DNA of 64,000 bases, taken from contig NC_072795.1 in assembly GCF_028583425.1 (NCBI RefSeq), positions 5,727,001 through 5,791,000 of the forward strand, in the 5' to 3' direction. This document shows, one piece after another, positions 10,140 to 20,414 of this stretch (position 1 is its first letter; the number at the start of each line of letters is the position of its first letter). The notes under the pieces were generated by a model. The model made no database searches. It saw only the letters and a list, made by a program, of their open reading frames with translations, and was not told the origin of the DNA. The DNA is from Eublepharis macularius. Lineage: Eukaryota > Chordata > Lepidosauria > Squamata > Eublepharidae. The translations under genes and the position numbers were made by a program.

Positions 10140-10557
10140 GTGGTGGTAATTATGAATGTGGCCGTACAGGGAAAGTAGAGTCTATCAAACATGTTCTGCT
10201 GCGCTGCCCATTCTACAATAACATCCGATCTCACTATGTAGCTCCAATCTTGTCACCTTTACCAGGAAGCTCTGATCCACATTGCGTCTCCCTTCTCCTA
10301 GCAGACTCTCCCCTGGAGATAACGAACAAAGTTGCCAAATTTTACTTTCGGGCGTGTGGGATACGCAAGCGGTTGACGGAGCCCCAATAACTTACTTCCC
10401 TGTTGGAGGAAGGTGTCATCTCTCTGTCCCCTCTACAACCTCCACCCACAGTTCTGTGCTCGTCGCACCGCATGTGCCCTCCCTATTGTTTTTCATTCTA
10501 TTCTTTTACTCTCTGGAGCTGATTCTGTATCGAAATTGATTGATTGATTGATTGAAT
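10140..10557 (+). mobile_element. Non-LTR retrotransposon C-terminal fragment with (GATT)n tail
   Basis: A frame reads ESIKHVLLRCPFYNNIRSHY then LLLADSPLEITNKVAKFYFR, matching the Cys-His C-terminal region of a LINE ORF. It ends in a GATTGATTGATTGATTGA microsatellite, as some LINE clades do. Possibly the same family as the RT piece at 1990. Confidence 0.65.
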
Positions 10558-11310
10558 GTGTCTCTCTGCAAGCCACCGAGTGAGTAGCACTGCCTTAAGG
10601 TTTGGTGCATACTTGGCAATACGTTTTGCAAACGTGCAGCATCATTGTGGCATGCACATAGCCCCACCTAAGCCATGTTCGCCTTTTACCATATGGTATA
10701 CAGATTTTATGCCTGTGCCAAGAGTCCTGGCAGCGAATCTTCTTTTATTGGCACATTTGACCATTTTCCTTCCTTCCCCTTCATCCAAGGTGATGAAAAT
10801 GCAGTACAAAAACACCAGCCTTCCCCTCTAGGCTATGGCAAGGGCTTTCAATCCCCAGAATTCCGATGACGGATATTCTGGCTCCGAGATCGGAATGGCT
10901 GGGCTGAGAAGGGAGACATTGGCCTGGGATAGTTTTACTTGTTTTCTACACTTGTGGAGTGAGGCCCGAATGGGACAGGATCCCGCAACTCAGTTGGATC
11001 GCTGAGTTGCTGCATCTGGGAAGCGTTGTCAAAGATGCTGTGTTGCAAATGCTGTTCGAGGGATACTGGGATAATGGAGGCAGAATTGCCTGTTGAGTTT
11101 GCTCACTATTATCAGCGAGGAGGGAAATTTCCATCTTTGTTGGTTTTGTTGCACAGTTCTTTCATTGTATAACCCATATTCAGTATTCTCTTTGCCAATA
11201 TGATAGCTCACTGAAGTGTTTTCCAAAATCCTGCTTTATTTCCCACATAACGCTGGACTTCTAGCATGTTTTCTCATTTTTGTTGCTTGTGTGTATTATA
11301 CTGTTCGTAC
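10558..11310. other. No recognisable gene
   Basis: Apparently unique DNA without a supported feature. Confidence 0.4.
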
Positions 11311-11395
11311 TGCATTATTTTTAGTTGTCATCCACCTTGAGTCTCCACAAGAAAGGTGGACTACAAATGACGCAAGTAAGTAAGTAAATAACATA
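11311..11395 (+). mobile_element. L2-like LINE tail
   Basis: TCATCCACCTTGAGTCTCCA, AAAGGTGGACTACAAATGA and a (TAAG)n end match the LINE tails elsewhere in the window. Confidence 0.55.
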
Positions 11396-11842
11396 CGTGT
11401 GGATTGTGGCTTTGTGCTATCTGGGTTCCTGGTGGAAGAGAGAGGATCGACCCGTGTCAGAAAGCGGACAGGTTGCTCTCCAGTCCAAAGCATTCCAACG
11501 TGAGGGCTAAACTTGGTGGAACATCAGGAAATTGATGATCGGGTCGCCCAAGCTTTCTCCGGCCTTAAGAACGCTGTGGCGTACGGTACGGAGCTAACCC
11601 TTTAACCCCTCACCTGCTCTCAAAGCTCCATCATCCCCAAAGGGATCTGCATTGTGCCCCATGACACTTGTAGGGCTCCCCTCTTTGGGGAGAAAACCAG
11701 CACAAGGGTAAGACTGCATTATCCCTTTTCCCTCCACGCCACGCTCAGATCAGTGCACCTGTGTGTGTAAAGAGAGCTGGAAAATAAATCCATGGAGACC
11801 TCTTTATTGATCTGAAGTTGCATCTCAGTTGGCCATAAGTGA
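11396..11842. other. No recognisable gene
   Basis: Nothing supported in this stretch. Confidence 0.4.
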
Positions 11843-11850
11843 CCACTTTG

Positions 11851-12076
11851 TAAGGTTGCCAGCTCCAGGTTGGGAAATTCCTGGAGATCTCAGGGGTGAA
11901 ACCTGGAGAAAGTGGTGTTTGGAGGGGGAAAGGACCTTGGCATGGCATAATTCCATAGAGTCCACCCCCCTGCTCCCAAAGTAGCCATTTTCTGCAGGTG
12001 AACTGATCTCTGTGGCCTGGAGAAAAGTTGTAATTCTGGGAGATCTCCAGCCACTACCTGGAGGCTGGCAACCCTA
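11851..12076. mobile_element. hAT-type MITE (TAGGGTTGCC family) with TSD
   Basis: TAAGGTTGCCAGC start and GCTGGCAACCCTA end. Flanked by CCACTTTG (11843-11850) and CCACATTG (12077-12084), an 8-bp TSD with one mismatch. Confidence 0.85.
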
Positions 12077-12084
12077 CCACATTG

Positions 12085-12559
12085 ATGGGGGGGGGGAAAG
12101 AGAGGATTACCAAGGGGGCTTATGGATCTAAACGTGAATGGATCTAAACGTGAAACCTGATGAATTGAACCCCAACGGCCTTGACTATTTTGCCTCTCAT
12201 TCAACCTGTCTTGCTTTCCACCAGCTCTTGGATCAGTTTTTGCACTGAGTTCAGGCCAGCAACTGATTTTGCCAAGCTCTGAAAAGGGGAAGAAAGCCTT
12301 GCCGATAAAAGGTAGCCCTGTCTCCCCATCGGTAGTTCTGGAGCATCCTGGAATTTAAGCCCCGAGAAGGGAACACGCAGAATGTGATGGAGGAGGTGGG
12401 GGATGATGAATAAATCATTATGTAGGCCCCAGAAACCTAATTAAAGGATCCCATGTTTGGGCCGTTAGCAGAGTCTATCGTTTGGCTTAGGAAGCATGTT
12501 AATAGGTGGGTGTGAGCTGGTTCTGCTGACTGCTGTGTGTGCAGGAGTGAAAATAATAA
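12085..12559. other. No recognisable gene
   Basis: Includes an AT-rich 12390-12530 stretch (GATGAATAAATCATTATG) without repeat hallmarks. Confidence 0.4.
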
Positions 12560-12886
12560 AAGCATACACTTGCTTTATATTTAGAAAATAAATGAGAGTT
12601 CTTTATTGTAGGAACTCCATACTCTGATAGGAAAGGAGAGACAGATCCTAACTACCTATCTAGTCTAAGGATGGACATGGCTGGCAGGGCAAGGCCCGCT
12701 GTATCCATGCTGCCAAGATGGAGGGAGGTGAAGGAGACAGATGTTGCGTGGAGCAAAGCCAGGAAGAGAAGGAGAGAGAGGGAGGAAGTCAGGAGGAGGA
12801 AATCCTGAGTAGCAGCAATCTGCATATCAAAGGACAGTCAGAGCAGTAAACAGTAAACGGAGTTGGAAGAGTATCCTCTTCCAACA
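12560..12886 (-). mobile_element. Probable LTR fragment
   Basis: Minus strand begins TGTTGGAAGAGGATACTCTT at 12886 and has an AATAAAG signal about 270 bp on. Typical LTR layout, but the far end and TSD could not be fixed. Confidence 0.45.
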
Positions 12887-13256
12887 GAGGAGACTGGCAG
12901 CTGTGGCCCATCTTGTCCTAGATCCCAGAGCTGCCTCCTCAAAAGGGGCCTTTAGTTCAAATACTGGCCTTCAAGGGAAGAAAAAAAAATGAAGAAGCTG
13001 TAAGAAATTAGGGAGGGAAAGATAAAACAAATAGAGTGTTTGGAGGGTTCCCCCTCCCCTTGAAAAACGTTGCTGAAAATCTGACGGCTGGTGTCGGTTG
13101 CCTGTCATCACGCGGAGACGACGGAGCCACCTTTGGGGTTTATAAATAGGGATTGGTGAGATGTTTATTACCCAGCTGGAGCCAGAGCCTGCCCAGCAGC
13201 AGGGGCATCACTCAGGGCCAGGCGGAGACGTCAAAAGGGCCCAGGAGCCAGGCCAT
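12887..13256. other. No recognisable gene
   Basis: Partly purine-rich; no supported feature. Confidence 0.35.
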
Positions 13257-13435
13257 CTGGGTTGCCAGCTCTGGGTTGGGAAATCCCTGAAGATTTGAGT
13301 GTGGAGCCTAGGAGGGGCAGAGTTCGGGGAGAGGAGGGAGAGTGTGGTGCCGTAGAGTCCACCACCCTCTGCAGTCAGGAGATCGGTTGTAATTCTGGGA
13401 GAACTCCAGGCCTGGCACGGAGGTTGGCAACCCTA
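13257..13435. mobile_element. hAT-type MITE (TAGGGTTGCC family), decayed
   Basis: GGGTTGCCAGCTCTGGGTTG start and GAGGTTGGCAACCCTA end. Confidence 0.75.
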
Positions 13436-13452
13436 CAAGTTGACCACAATCA

Positions 13453-13720
13453 AAATCAGTGTGAGCTAAAAAAACAGCCCACGCAAATCCTACAAGACTA
13501 CCTGTAGTGTGGTACTTGATTTTGTATATGCTGCTTCTTTATCTTTCTCATTATGGTTGTTGGCTTATTAAAACTCTTGTTCATTATCAACATTCGTTGA
13601 CGTTCAGTTTTTCAACAGCTCTGTTCAGCAGCAGACACCTCTAATGGAGATTTAGCATAGCTGCTTCTTATACTCTTGTAGGATTTGGGTGGGCTGTTTT
13701 TTAGCTCACCCACGGTGATT
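13453..13720. repeat. Short inverted-arm repeat
   Basis: GAGCTAAAAAAACAGCCCAC near 13462 pairs with GTGGGCTGTTTTTTAGCTC near 13689; arms about 45 bp with about 175 bp between. No TSD found. Confidence 0.6.
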
Positions 13721-14254
13721 TTGCTTGTGTTTATTCCTTACACACCGTGGGCCCTTGTTGTGTTTCAATCCTACTTGACCAGCGGTGGTATGAGGGCTAC
13801 TCGACTCGAATCTGGCTTGTGGCAGCCTGGCAGGAGCGGATGGGTGAGTCTTGGCTGCTACCTCTGGCTGGGTTCAAGCTTAGGGGCCCAGGAACGGCAG
13901 CTTTGCAGAGGCCACCTAGCTCAGTCCTGCCTGGTGGTTGCGAAGGCTATATAGGAGTCAGCAGCAATGGGTGATGTAAGGCACATCGTGTCCCTCACCG
14001 CTCTTTGGGCCCAAACTGAGAGGTTCCTCAGTGCAGTCTATGCTGGGGCTCAAGTCAGCTTGCCCCTGGCTGCACATGCCCTGCAAAGCAGCAGCCCACA
14101 GGAATCTTTCCCCAGTAAATGAAAGGCCTGATTCATTCCTGGAATCACTACTGATTGCTCCTCTTTGTTTGCAAAGGCCACGAGGTAGCCATACAAAAAG
14201 TATCCATCCGTTTCACGGAAGCTTGTTGCAAACAAGCTGTTAAAAATGGCATTC
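13721..14254. other. No recognisable gene
   Basis: No supported feature. Confidence 0.35.
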
Positions 14255-14440
14255 AAGTGCCACGGTGGTGTGGTGCATCAGATGTGGACTGCAGAGACCC
14301 CGGTTCAAATCCTCACCCAGCTATCCGTCTCTTTGTGTGTCCATGTGCTAGTTGGTCTTTTCAGCCCGGCCTACCTCACAGGGTTGTGAGGAGGAGACGG
14401 AGAAGGAAGGAACTGTGTGTTCCGCCACCACAACCACTTT
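14255..14440 (+). mobile_element. tRNA-derived SINE
   Basis: GGTTCAAATCCTCACCCAGC as the B-box region and CCTACCTCACAGGGTTGTGA in the body. Confidence 0.65.
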
Positions 14441-14635
14441 CAGCTCCCTAGAGGACGGGCAGGATCCAAACCTAACGAATGAGAGGTTTGCCAAATCTGA
14501 TAGCCCCATTTGCCTCCACCACAAGGCCAGTTGAGATGGTGGCCCCAAGCCAAGAGTTTGAGCTACTTTTAAGGACAGCTGAGTGGGAGAAAAGGGAGGC
14601 CTGACCCCTCAGGGCAAGAAGCCACGTGAAATACT

Positions 14636-14965
14636 CAGAGAATCAGAGAGTTGGAAGGGACCTCCAGGGTCATCTAGTCCAACCCCCTGCACATTGCAGC
14701 AAATTCACAACTACCTCCCCTTCTCTCCACACACCCAGTGACCCTTGCTGCATGCCCAGAAGATCAGGATCCCTAGCCAAACTAGCCTAGGGAAAATTGC
14801 TACCTGACCCCAAGGTGGTGATCGGCATTACCCTGGGCAAGTAAGAAAGGGCCACAAGAACTAAGCACTGATGCAACCCTTCCTGCCCTCCCCTCTCATG
14901 GTCTGCCCAGGTTCACAGAATCAGCCTTGCTGTCAGATGGCCATCTAGCATCCGCTTAAAAGGAG
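14636..14965 (-). mobile_element. CR1 LINE 3' end
   Basis: Reads on minus as a CR1 3' end: AGAATCAGAGAGTTGGAAGG then GTCATCTAGTCCAACCCCC. It continues as a second block at 15232-15380 after an intervening Penelope-type tail. Confidence 0.85.
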
Positions 14966-14969
14966 AAAG

Positions 14970-15110
14970 ATCAAGATGGGTAGCCGTGTCAGTCTGCCTG
15001 TAGCAGTAGAAAAGAGCAAGCATCTGGTAGCACCTATAAGACTAACAAAGTTTGTGGTCGGGTATGAGCTACCGTGAGTTACAGCTCACTTCCTCAGATC
15101 CTATCTTGTT
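14970..15110 (-). mobile_element. Penelope-type tail, family C
   Basis: The minus-strand core CTGAGGA, A, hairpin GTGAG...CTCAC, then GGTAGCTCATACCC; the GAAA position is mutated. It includes the family's end strings AGAGCAAGCATCTGGTAGCA and CACCTATAAGACTAAC. Confidence 0.65.
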
Positions 15111-15231
15111 CTGTGTTTATATGTTTTATTTAACACAGTTATATATATGTAGGTACTGTGCCTCTCACCTCGCACCCGGGGTGGGTAGGGGGACCCGGCA
15201 ACCCCATTCCCTCCCTCTCCTGATCTGCTGA

Positions 15232-15380
15232 GGTTCACAGAATCAGCATTGCTGTCAGGTGGCCATCTAGCCTCTGCTTGAAAACCTCCAAAGAGGGAGA
15301 GCCCACCACCTCCCGAGGAAGCCTGTTCCACTGAGGGACCGCTCTAACTGTCATATGCAGCTCCCAAGCATTTCTATCAG
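15232..15380 (-). mobile_element. CR1 LINE, internal 3' block
   Basis: TCACAGAATCAGCATTGCTG then CCATCTAGCCTCTGCTTG and GAGAGCCCACCACCTCCCGA are CR1 3' sequence. The first 70 or so bases duplicate 14890-14965. Confidence 0.75.
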
Positions 15381-16036
15381 GCTTGACTAGACTTTCCCAA
15401 ATCGATCATATGCCTTTTATAATTAGCATGAACCACATGTGGTCATTACCACGGCCACATCCTGGGTCTCTGAGCACGGACAGAATGCCTCTCCTTCAGA
15501 CCTTACGGCAAAGAGCCAGGAAGGGCTGAGCGGTGGGGAATGTTGTCATGCACGCATCTTTTCCATGTCTGGTTAGTTCTAAAAACATCTCCTTCCGTCG
15601 ACTCGCTCTTGCTGACTTTCCACCTCACAGCTTGACAATTTGCTTTACTGCCGCCTGCGGTTTCCCTGGTGTGAAGCCAGCAGCTGCTGCTTTGCAAAAT
15701 CCTCCTAGTTGTGACTGGGTGGAGGGGAGAGCTTGGACTCCGTCTACAGCTTCAGGTTGGTTCATGTTCATTCTATTTCAGTTCCTTGTACAAGCAGCAG
15801 GAACATGGAACCCTGCTTGGGTTGTATCCCACCCTGTTCCTGAAGCATGGGGTGGCTCCCGATTACACGCTAACAGTGAAAAAGAGCCCCAGGGAGGGCA
15901 TATGATCGGAAATTCAGTTTTCCTCTAATATTCGTGTTGAAATATTCTGAAATAACCAAGGTTTCTTGCCCTAAACCAGAGAGCAGCTGCTGTCTGGGTA
16001 ATGTATGCAGTAAGTGTATGCTGTAATATATTTTTA
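15381..16036. other. No recognisable gene
   Basis: Two overlapping short + strand frames near 15533-15928, with no family resemblance. Confidence 0.4.
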
Positions 16037-16160
16037 TTTATTTGATTTTATTAATTTACACCCCGCTTTTCTACCCAATGGAGACTCGACGCCATTCACA
16101 TCATTCTCCTTTCTCTTATTTTATCCTCACAACAACCCTGTGAGGTAGATGAGGCTGAGG
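16037..16160 (-). mobile_element. Sauria-type SINE tail
   Basis: TTTATTTATTTGATTTTATT then CACCCCGCTTTTCTACCC and CCTCACAACAACCCTGTGAG, the reverse complement of the SINE 3' half. Confidence 0.7.
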
Positions 16161-16352
16161 TAGATGAGTCTCCCAGATATTCTCCTCCCAGCTCACCCTG
16201 CTCCTCCTCTTCCCCCTGATCATCTGGGCCCCAGCTGCACAATTTGAGAGCCACCACATTAGTCTTTTCTTTGCCAGGCACAATCACAGGGGACAATACA
16301 GAGCCTGATATGACACAGAGGGCCAAACACACTTGAGCGGAGAAAGCATCTG

Positions 16353-16568
16353 AGAGCTAAGCTGCAAGAGATGAATTACACGAGGACGCACACACCAAGG
16401 GAGTCGCAATGTTAGCTGGGAAGCTGAGTTTTAAAAGAGATCGAAAAGCTTTGTCAATTTCCCCTCTCTACAGAGCCAGAGAGATGGCTGCTCAGAGGGT
16501 TTGTTAATTTCCTCTTTGCCTCCTAGAAGGGGAGGTGAAACTGACAGAGTTTCACCTCCCCTTCTAGG
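16353..16568. repeat. Foldback element (P1 family), half copy
   Basis: GAGAGCTAAGCTGCAAGAGA start and GAAGCTGAGTTTTAAAAGAG within; right arm missing beyond the centre. Confidence 0.8.
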
Positions 16569-16700
16569 CAGGGTCTTCTCTGTAGTAGCACCCTGAATGT
16601 TCAATGCTCTCTCCAGAGATATCTGCCTGGACTTACCCTTTAGATGTTCTTGTTAAAAAATATTCTGGCTCACTCCAGATTTATTCCCCTCCACACCACC
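16569..16700 (+). mobile_element. L2-like LINE ORF end fragment
   Basis: The degraded frame RVFSVVAP and ALSRDICLDLPF resembles the conserved L2 C-terminus. Confidence 0.5.
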
Positions 16701-16724
16701 AGTAGGTGCTGGCTTACGATGCTG

Positions 16725-17240
16725 TGAATGTTTGTGTGTTATGTGCTGTCAAGTCACTTCCGACTTGTGGTGATGTATGAAGTGCCTTCAAGTTGCAGCT
16801 GACTTATGGTGGCCTCTATTGGGGTTTTCAAGGCAAGAGACTAACAGAGGTGGTTTGCCATTGCCTGCCTCCACAGGACAACCCTGGATGATCTTGGTAG
16901 TCTCCAGGGCTTTTTTTCAGCAGGAATGCAGTGGAACGGAGTTCTGGCACCTCTTGAAAATGGTCACATGGCTGGCACGGAGGGCAATCTCAACTCCCCT
17001 CTGTCTGGAGATCAGGGGGTGGGGCCACTGGCCATGTGACCATTTTCACCTAGGGCGATTTAAACTTTAAACCCTCCCCCTTAGTCCAGCTAACCCAAAG
17101 TGACGTCATTGTGCGGTCCTGAGTTCCACCACTGAGTTCCGCCACCTCTTTTCCCAGAAAAAAAGCCCTGGTAGCCTCCCATCCAAATACTAATGAGAGC
17201 CAACCCTACTTAGCTCTTTGGTTTGATGATCCCGCCAAGG
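16725..17240 (-). mobile_element. 5S rRNA-derived SINE, split by a hAT MITE
   Basis: The right part reads CTCCCATCCAAATACTAATG and CCTACTTAGCTCTTTGG, the reverse complement of the 5S rRNA internal promoter region; the left part has GTGGTTTGCCATTGCCTGCC. A hAT MITE (16905-17170) interrupts it. Related copy at 38720-38980. 5S-derived SINEs are known in squamates. Confidence 0.75.
16905..17170. mobile_element. hAT-type MITE (CAGGGCTTTTTTTC family) with TSD
   Basis: Perfect terminal inverted repeat CAGGGCTTTTTTT, with 8-bp flanks GTAGTCTC (16897-16904) and GTAGCCTC (17171-17178). Inner strings GAGGGCAATCTCAACTCCCC and ATGGTCACATGGC. Same family at 23897 and 55669. Confidence 0.9.
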
Positions 17241-17244
17241 CCAT

Positions 17245-17442
17245 CCAGGTCAAGGTATCCTGTGCATGAATGACCTCCAAAACATCCTGCCATTGACAAT
17301 CTTGCTCAGGTCTTGCCAAATGAAGGCCGTGGCTCTCCTTATAGTCAGGCCATCCCATCTTCCTCTTTTCCTACTGCCTTCGATTTTTCCTCGTTTTATT
17401 GTCTTTTCCAGTGAGAACTGTCTTCTCACCATGTGGCCAAAG
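17245..17442 (-). mobile_element. BovB/RTE LINE C-terminal fragment
   Basis: Minus-strand frame YFGHMVRRQFSLEKTIKRGK then IEGSRKRGRWDGL and FWRSFMHRI matches the C-terminus of BovB (RTE-clade) LINEs, which are common in squamates. The nearby PLE insertion (17458) falls just upstream of it. Confidence 0.8.
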
Positions 17443-17457
17443 TACAATAGTGAATGT

Positions 17458-17701
17458 ATTGTCGAAGGCTTTCACGGCCGGAGAACGATGGTTGTTGGGG
17501 GTTTTCCGGGCTGTATTGCCGTGGTCTTGGCATTGTAGTTCCTGACGTTTCGCCAGCAGCTGTGGCTGGCATCTTCAGAGGTGTAGCACCAAAAGACTTT
17601 TGGTGCTACACCTCTGAAGATGCCAGCCACAGCTGCTGGCGAAACGTCAGGAACTACAATGCCAAGACCACGGCAATACAGCCCGGAAAACCCCCAACAA
17701 C
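17458..17701. mobile_element. Penelope-like element: pure inverted tail dimer
   Basis: 244 bp forming a near-perfect palindrome centred near 17597. The left arm is a complete minus-strand tail ending ATTGTCGAAGGCTTTCACGG; the right arm is a + strand tail ending GGAAAACCCCCAACAAC. Flanked by the exact 15-bp TSD TACAATAGTGAATGT (17443-17457, 17702-17716). It holds no endonuclease or RT sequence, only two facing tails each with the hammerhead-like core. Confidence 0.88.
17598..17667 (+). ncRNA. Hammerhead-like motif in PLE tail (family A)
   Basis: Core CTGAAGA (17614-17620), one extra T, stem II GCCAGC/GCTGGC (17622-17627, 17635-17640) with a 7-base loop, GAAA (17641-17644), minimal palindromic stem III ACGT (17644-17647), and C17648 at the position where cleavage would occur. 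Stem I may form from CCT/AGG (17611-17613, 17649-17651) and TTTTGG/CCAAGA (17598-17603, 17662-17667). Hammerhead motifs are reported in Penelope-like elements. The extra base before stem II departs from the canonical fold, so activity is uncertain. An inverted copy lies in the left arm. Confidence 0.4.
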
Positions 17702-17716
17702 TACAATAGTGAATGT

Positions 17717-18219
17717 TTAGGGCTGCCTTTATAAACGGTCTTACTGCGGTGGATCTGAAGGCATTATGGTTTGCTGATCGGGAAGCCTTTGTGGTCAGAA
17801 GTGTGACACAAATCATTCAAAGAAACAGAAAGCACTACGGTGGGGTCCACAGATACACTGAGAGGCCCTCTGGGGTCAGAAGGCGGCTCCTCCTGCTGGA
17901 GGAAAGCTGATACCAGCAGAAAAGAGCCACAGGCTTCAACCAATGGACATTAAAAGCTACTCCATTCAGGATCTTATCTCAGCCAGTTATGCAACTGGAA
18001 GCCCAGAGAATCAGTTCCTGCCACCATTAGCATAGTTTGTCTTCGACCACCTGTCTTTCTACCACATTTTTATCCCATCCCTCCTCCAAGAAGCTCAACG
18101 CAGGATACATCCCGCCCCCTCCCATGACAATTCTCTGAGAGATTAAACGAAAAGCAAGATTGACGTCCAGTAGCATTTCCAGGTCAAAAGCTTTTGAGAG
18201 TCAAAGCTCCCATTTATTT
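17717..18219. other. No recognisable gene
   Basis: May continue the BovB remnant, but nothing can be named securely. Confidence 0.35.
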
Positions 18220-18390
18220 ATTTAGTTGTTAATTAATTAATTGCTTAATCAGTCAATCAATTAATTATATTTTTAACCTGCCCTCCCGCAAGCGGGCTTA
18301 GGGCGAGGCACAACATTGATTAAAACACAACATAAAAACAATAAACAGCATAAAAAAAACCATACCAAGACGGGTATCCAACAAAGGAAT
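18220..18390 (-). mobile_element. LINE tail (L2-like)
   Basis: ACCTGCCCTCCCGCAAGCGG followed by GCGAGGCACAACATTGAT, reverse complement of the tail at 5095-5165 and 58320. Confidence 0.65.
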
Positions 18391-18394
18391 ATGA

Positions 18395-18532
18395 AGGATA
18401 CCTTCGTATCTGACAGAGGGAGCTCTAATTCTCGAAACCTTATACCCTGGAAATCTTGTTGGTCTTTAAGGTGCCACTGGGCTCGGATCTCACACTTCTA
18501 CCGCAGACCATCATGGCTATGCACCTGAAACT
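18395..18532 (+). mobile_element. Penelope-type tail, family D
   Basis: CTGACAGAGGGAGCTCTAAT, then TTCTCGAAACCTTATACCC, TTGGTCTTTAAGGTGCCACT and GCACCTGAAACT. Same layout as families B and C with different stem II bases. Further D copies at 23105, 27550 (minus), 32925 (minus) and 40080. Confidence 0.65.
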
Positions 18533-18799
18533 AGATTAAAAGAAAATAACCAGTTACGAGTCCCTGATCCCAAGGACCTTACCTCCATTTTGACTTTTAT
18601 ATTTTTTTTAGCCTGTTTTTGACCAGCAGTTTATCACACACTTCTGTGAGGAAATGTCTTCATCTTAAAGGCTTGACTCAAACTATTAACTTTAACTGTA
18701 CCTTCTTTCATATTTATGCAGATAGGCTCTGCTCTATCGGTGATAGACAAAGGAAAAGACATTTGGGTGGTGGTCGACAACTCCCTGAAAGCCCAGCCT

Positions 18800-19165
18800 C
18801 GGTGCTGAGCAGTGATTTAAAAAGGCAAATTCCCTATGAAACTGTTGGGCAGTCAATTCAAGAGAGATAAAAGGAAGGCCAACTTCGCATCAGGGGGAGT
18901 TGACCTGTGGAACTCACAGCCACAAGATGGGGTGATGGTCACTGCAATTGTCCAACAGGAGTTGGACAGGTTGCTGGAGGATAGCGATATAGCTGGCTGC
19001 TAGCCACAACAGCTGAACGGGACCTCTGGATTCAGGGGCAACGTGACCTAGATCTTCAGATGCTGTGGAACAGTCAGTGGGCATCTCTGTAGCATCTGCC
19101 TGGCTGCGGTTGGAAAGAGGATGCTGGACTAGGAGGGCCACAGATCTGATCTGGCGTGATGCCTC
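18800..19165 (+). mobile_element. CR1 LINE 3' end (older subfamily)
   Basis: GTGGAACTCACAGCCACAAG, then AGGATGCTGGACTAGGAGGG and CCACAGATCTGATCTGGC correspond to the CR1 C-terminal and 3' UTR region. Confidence 0.75.
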
Positions 19166-19637
19166 TTACGTACCATTGGACATTTCTTGCCAAAATAATT
19201 TTCCTAGAAGTCACTGCCTTTTATCGCACGCTTCTGTGAGAAAATTTCGTTTTCTCAAAGTCTTGAACCAAACTATCAGTTTAAACATTCCAAAAGCCTC
19301 CAAGAGGCCACGGGTGAGGCAGATTTCCTTGACTGCAGACGAAGAACCAGCTGGTTTCTCACTAAACAAGAAGGGGATGAAGAATAAGGTCAGCTTTGAA
19401 CAGGGAATGCCGTGGCATAGGCCGCAAGCCCTGGCAAACCACTCAGCCTTTTATGCCATTGCCAAGGGAGGCAGAGGTCTTTACACTATCGGACTATCTA
19501 CATCAATCGGGAACAATTTTAAAAATCCTTGGCGTACTTGTGCAAGATGTGGCTGAAGATACAGCCGGCCAAATGGAGCCGACGACCCTCCAAGCAGTCA
19601 CATCAGGATACATGGAAAGGGAGCCCAGCCCTGCAGA

Positions 19638-19809
19638 TCCAGAGGAGTTAGCCATGCTAGTCTGTAGTAACAAAATAGTAAAGAGTCCAGCAGCACCTTT
19701 AAGACTAACCAACTTTACTGTAGCTTTCGAGAACCACAGTTCTCTTCATCAGGTGCATCTGACAAAGAGAGCTGTGGTTCTTGAAAGCTTATGCTACAGT
19801 AAAGTTGGT
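19638..19809. mobile_element. Penelope-type inverted tail pair (family B) with TSD
   Basis: A minus-strand tail (core CTGATGA at 19746-19752, hairpin GAGAAC/GTTCTC, GAAA at 19725-19728) faces a truncated + strand tail (CTGACAA core). CAGCCCTGCAGA occurs at 19626-19637 and 19810-19821 as a 12-bp TSD. Confidence 0.8.
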
Positions 19810-20029
19810 CAGCCCTGCAGAGGCATGGGTGATGCAGGCAGCTCTTGATCGGGAGGCATATGTTTGTGAAGGATGCGAGTTTGAATGGGTTGGTTTACTG
19901 GCAGGCTGTCCGACATCGCGCAAACATGCTCCATCCTTTAGACCTGCTCACCTGTCTTCTCTCCCCCCCACCATCAGCTGTCCAAGTTATTACATGCTAC
20001 GGAAAGGTGTGCTCTTCTTTCTGTATCTT

Positions 20030-20414
20030 GGATAGCAGAGCAACTCCAGGAATGCCCGGAAGAGACCTCTTTCCATGACCCTTTTCAGTCTGGTTTCCAG
20101 CTTCGTTATGGGCCAGAGATGGCGGCGTGTGTGCTTGCTACAATTAGGTTGCAAGGTGGTCGCCCACTTGAGCCAATGGGGGCCACTGTATTTCCTGAGC
20201 CAATAGGATAACAAATATTATAATTAACCAAAAGGTATTCATTGCTTTGTACTGCTATTGTAGCTTTGATGAGCGATGGACACGAGGAGACCTTTCACTC
20301 TCGGTGTAACCATCATTCCTCCATCGTTTAATAAACGGTTATAGATTGCTTCATCCGCAGGACTCCGCGTCTGTCTCTTATTATGATTGGCTGAGGGACG
20401 TTCGGACCACAAGT
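20030..20414 (+). mobile_element. Possible solo LTR
   Basis: CCAAT-like boxes (AGCCAATGGG, GAGCCAATAGG), TTTAATAAACGG polyadenylation-like signal, then GACTCCGCGTCTGTCTC, reminiscent of an LTR R-U5 boundary. Ends and TSD not fixed. Confidence 0.4.

Noticed and set aside
17454..17816. Long open frames on both strands containing ...GFSGLYCRGLGIVV...
   Set aside because: They are translations of the noncoding PLE tail; the same peptide recurs at each tail copy in the window.
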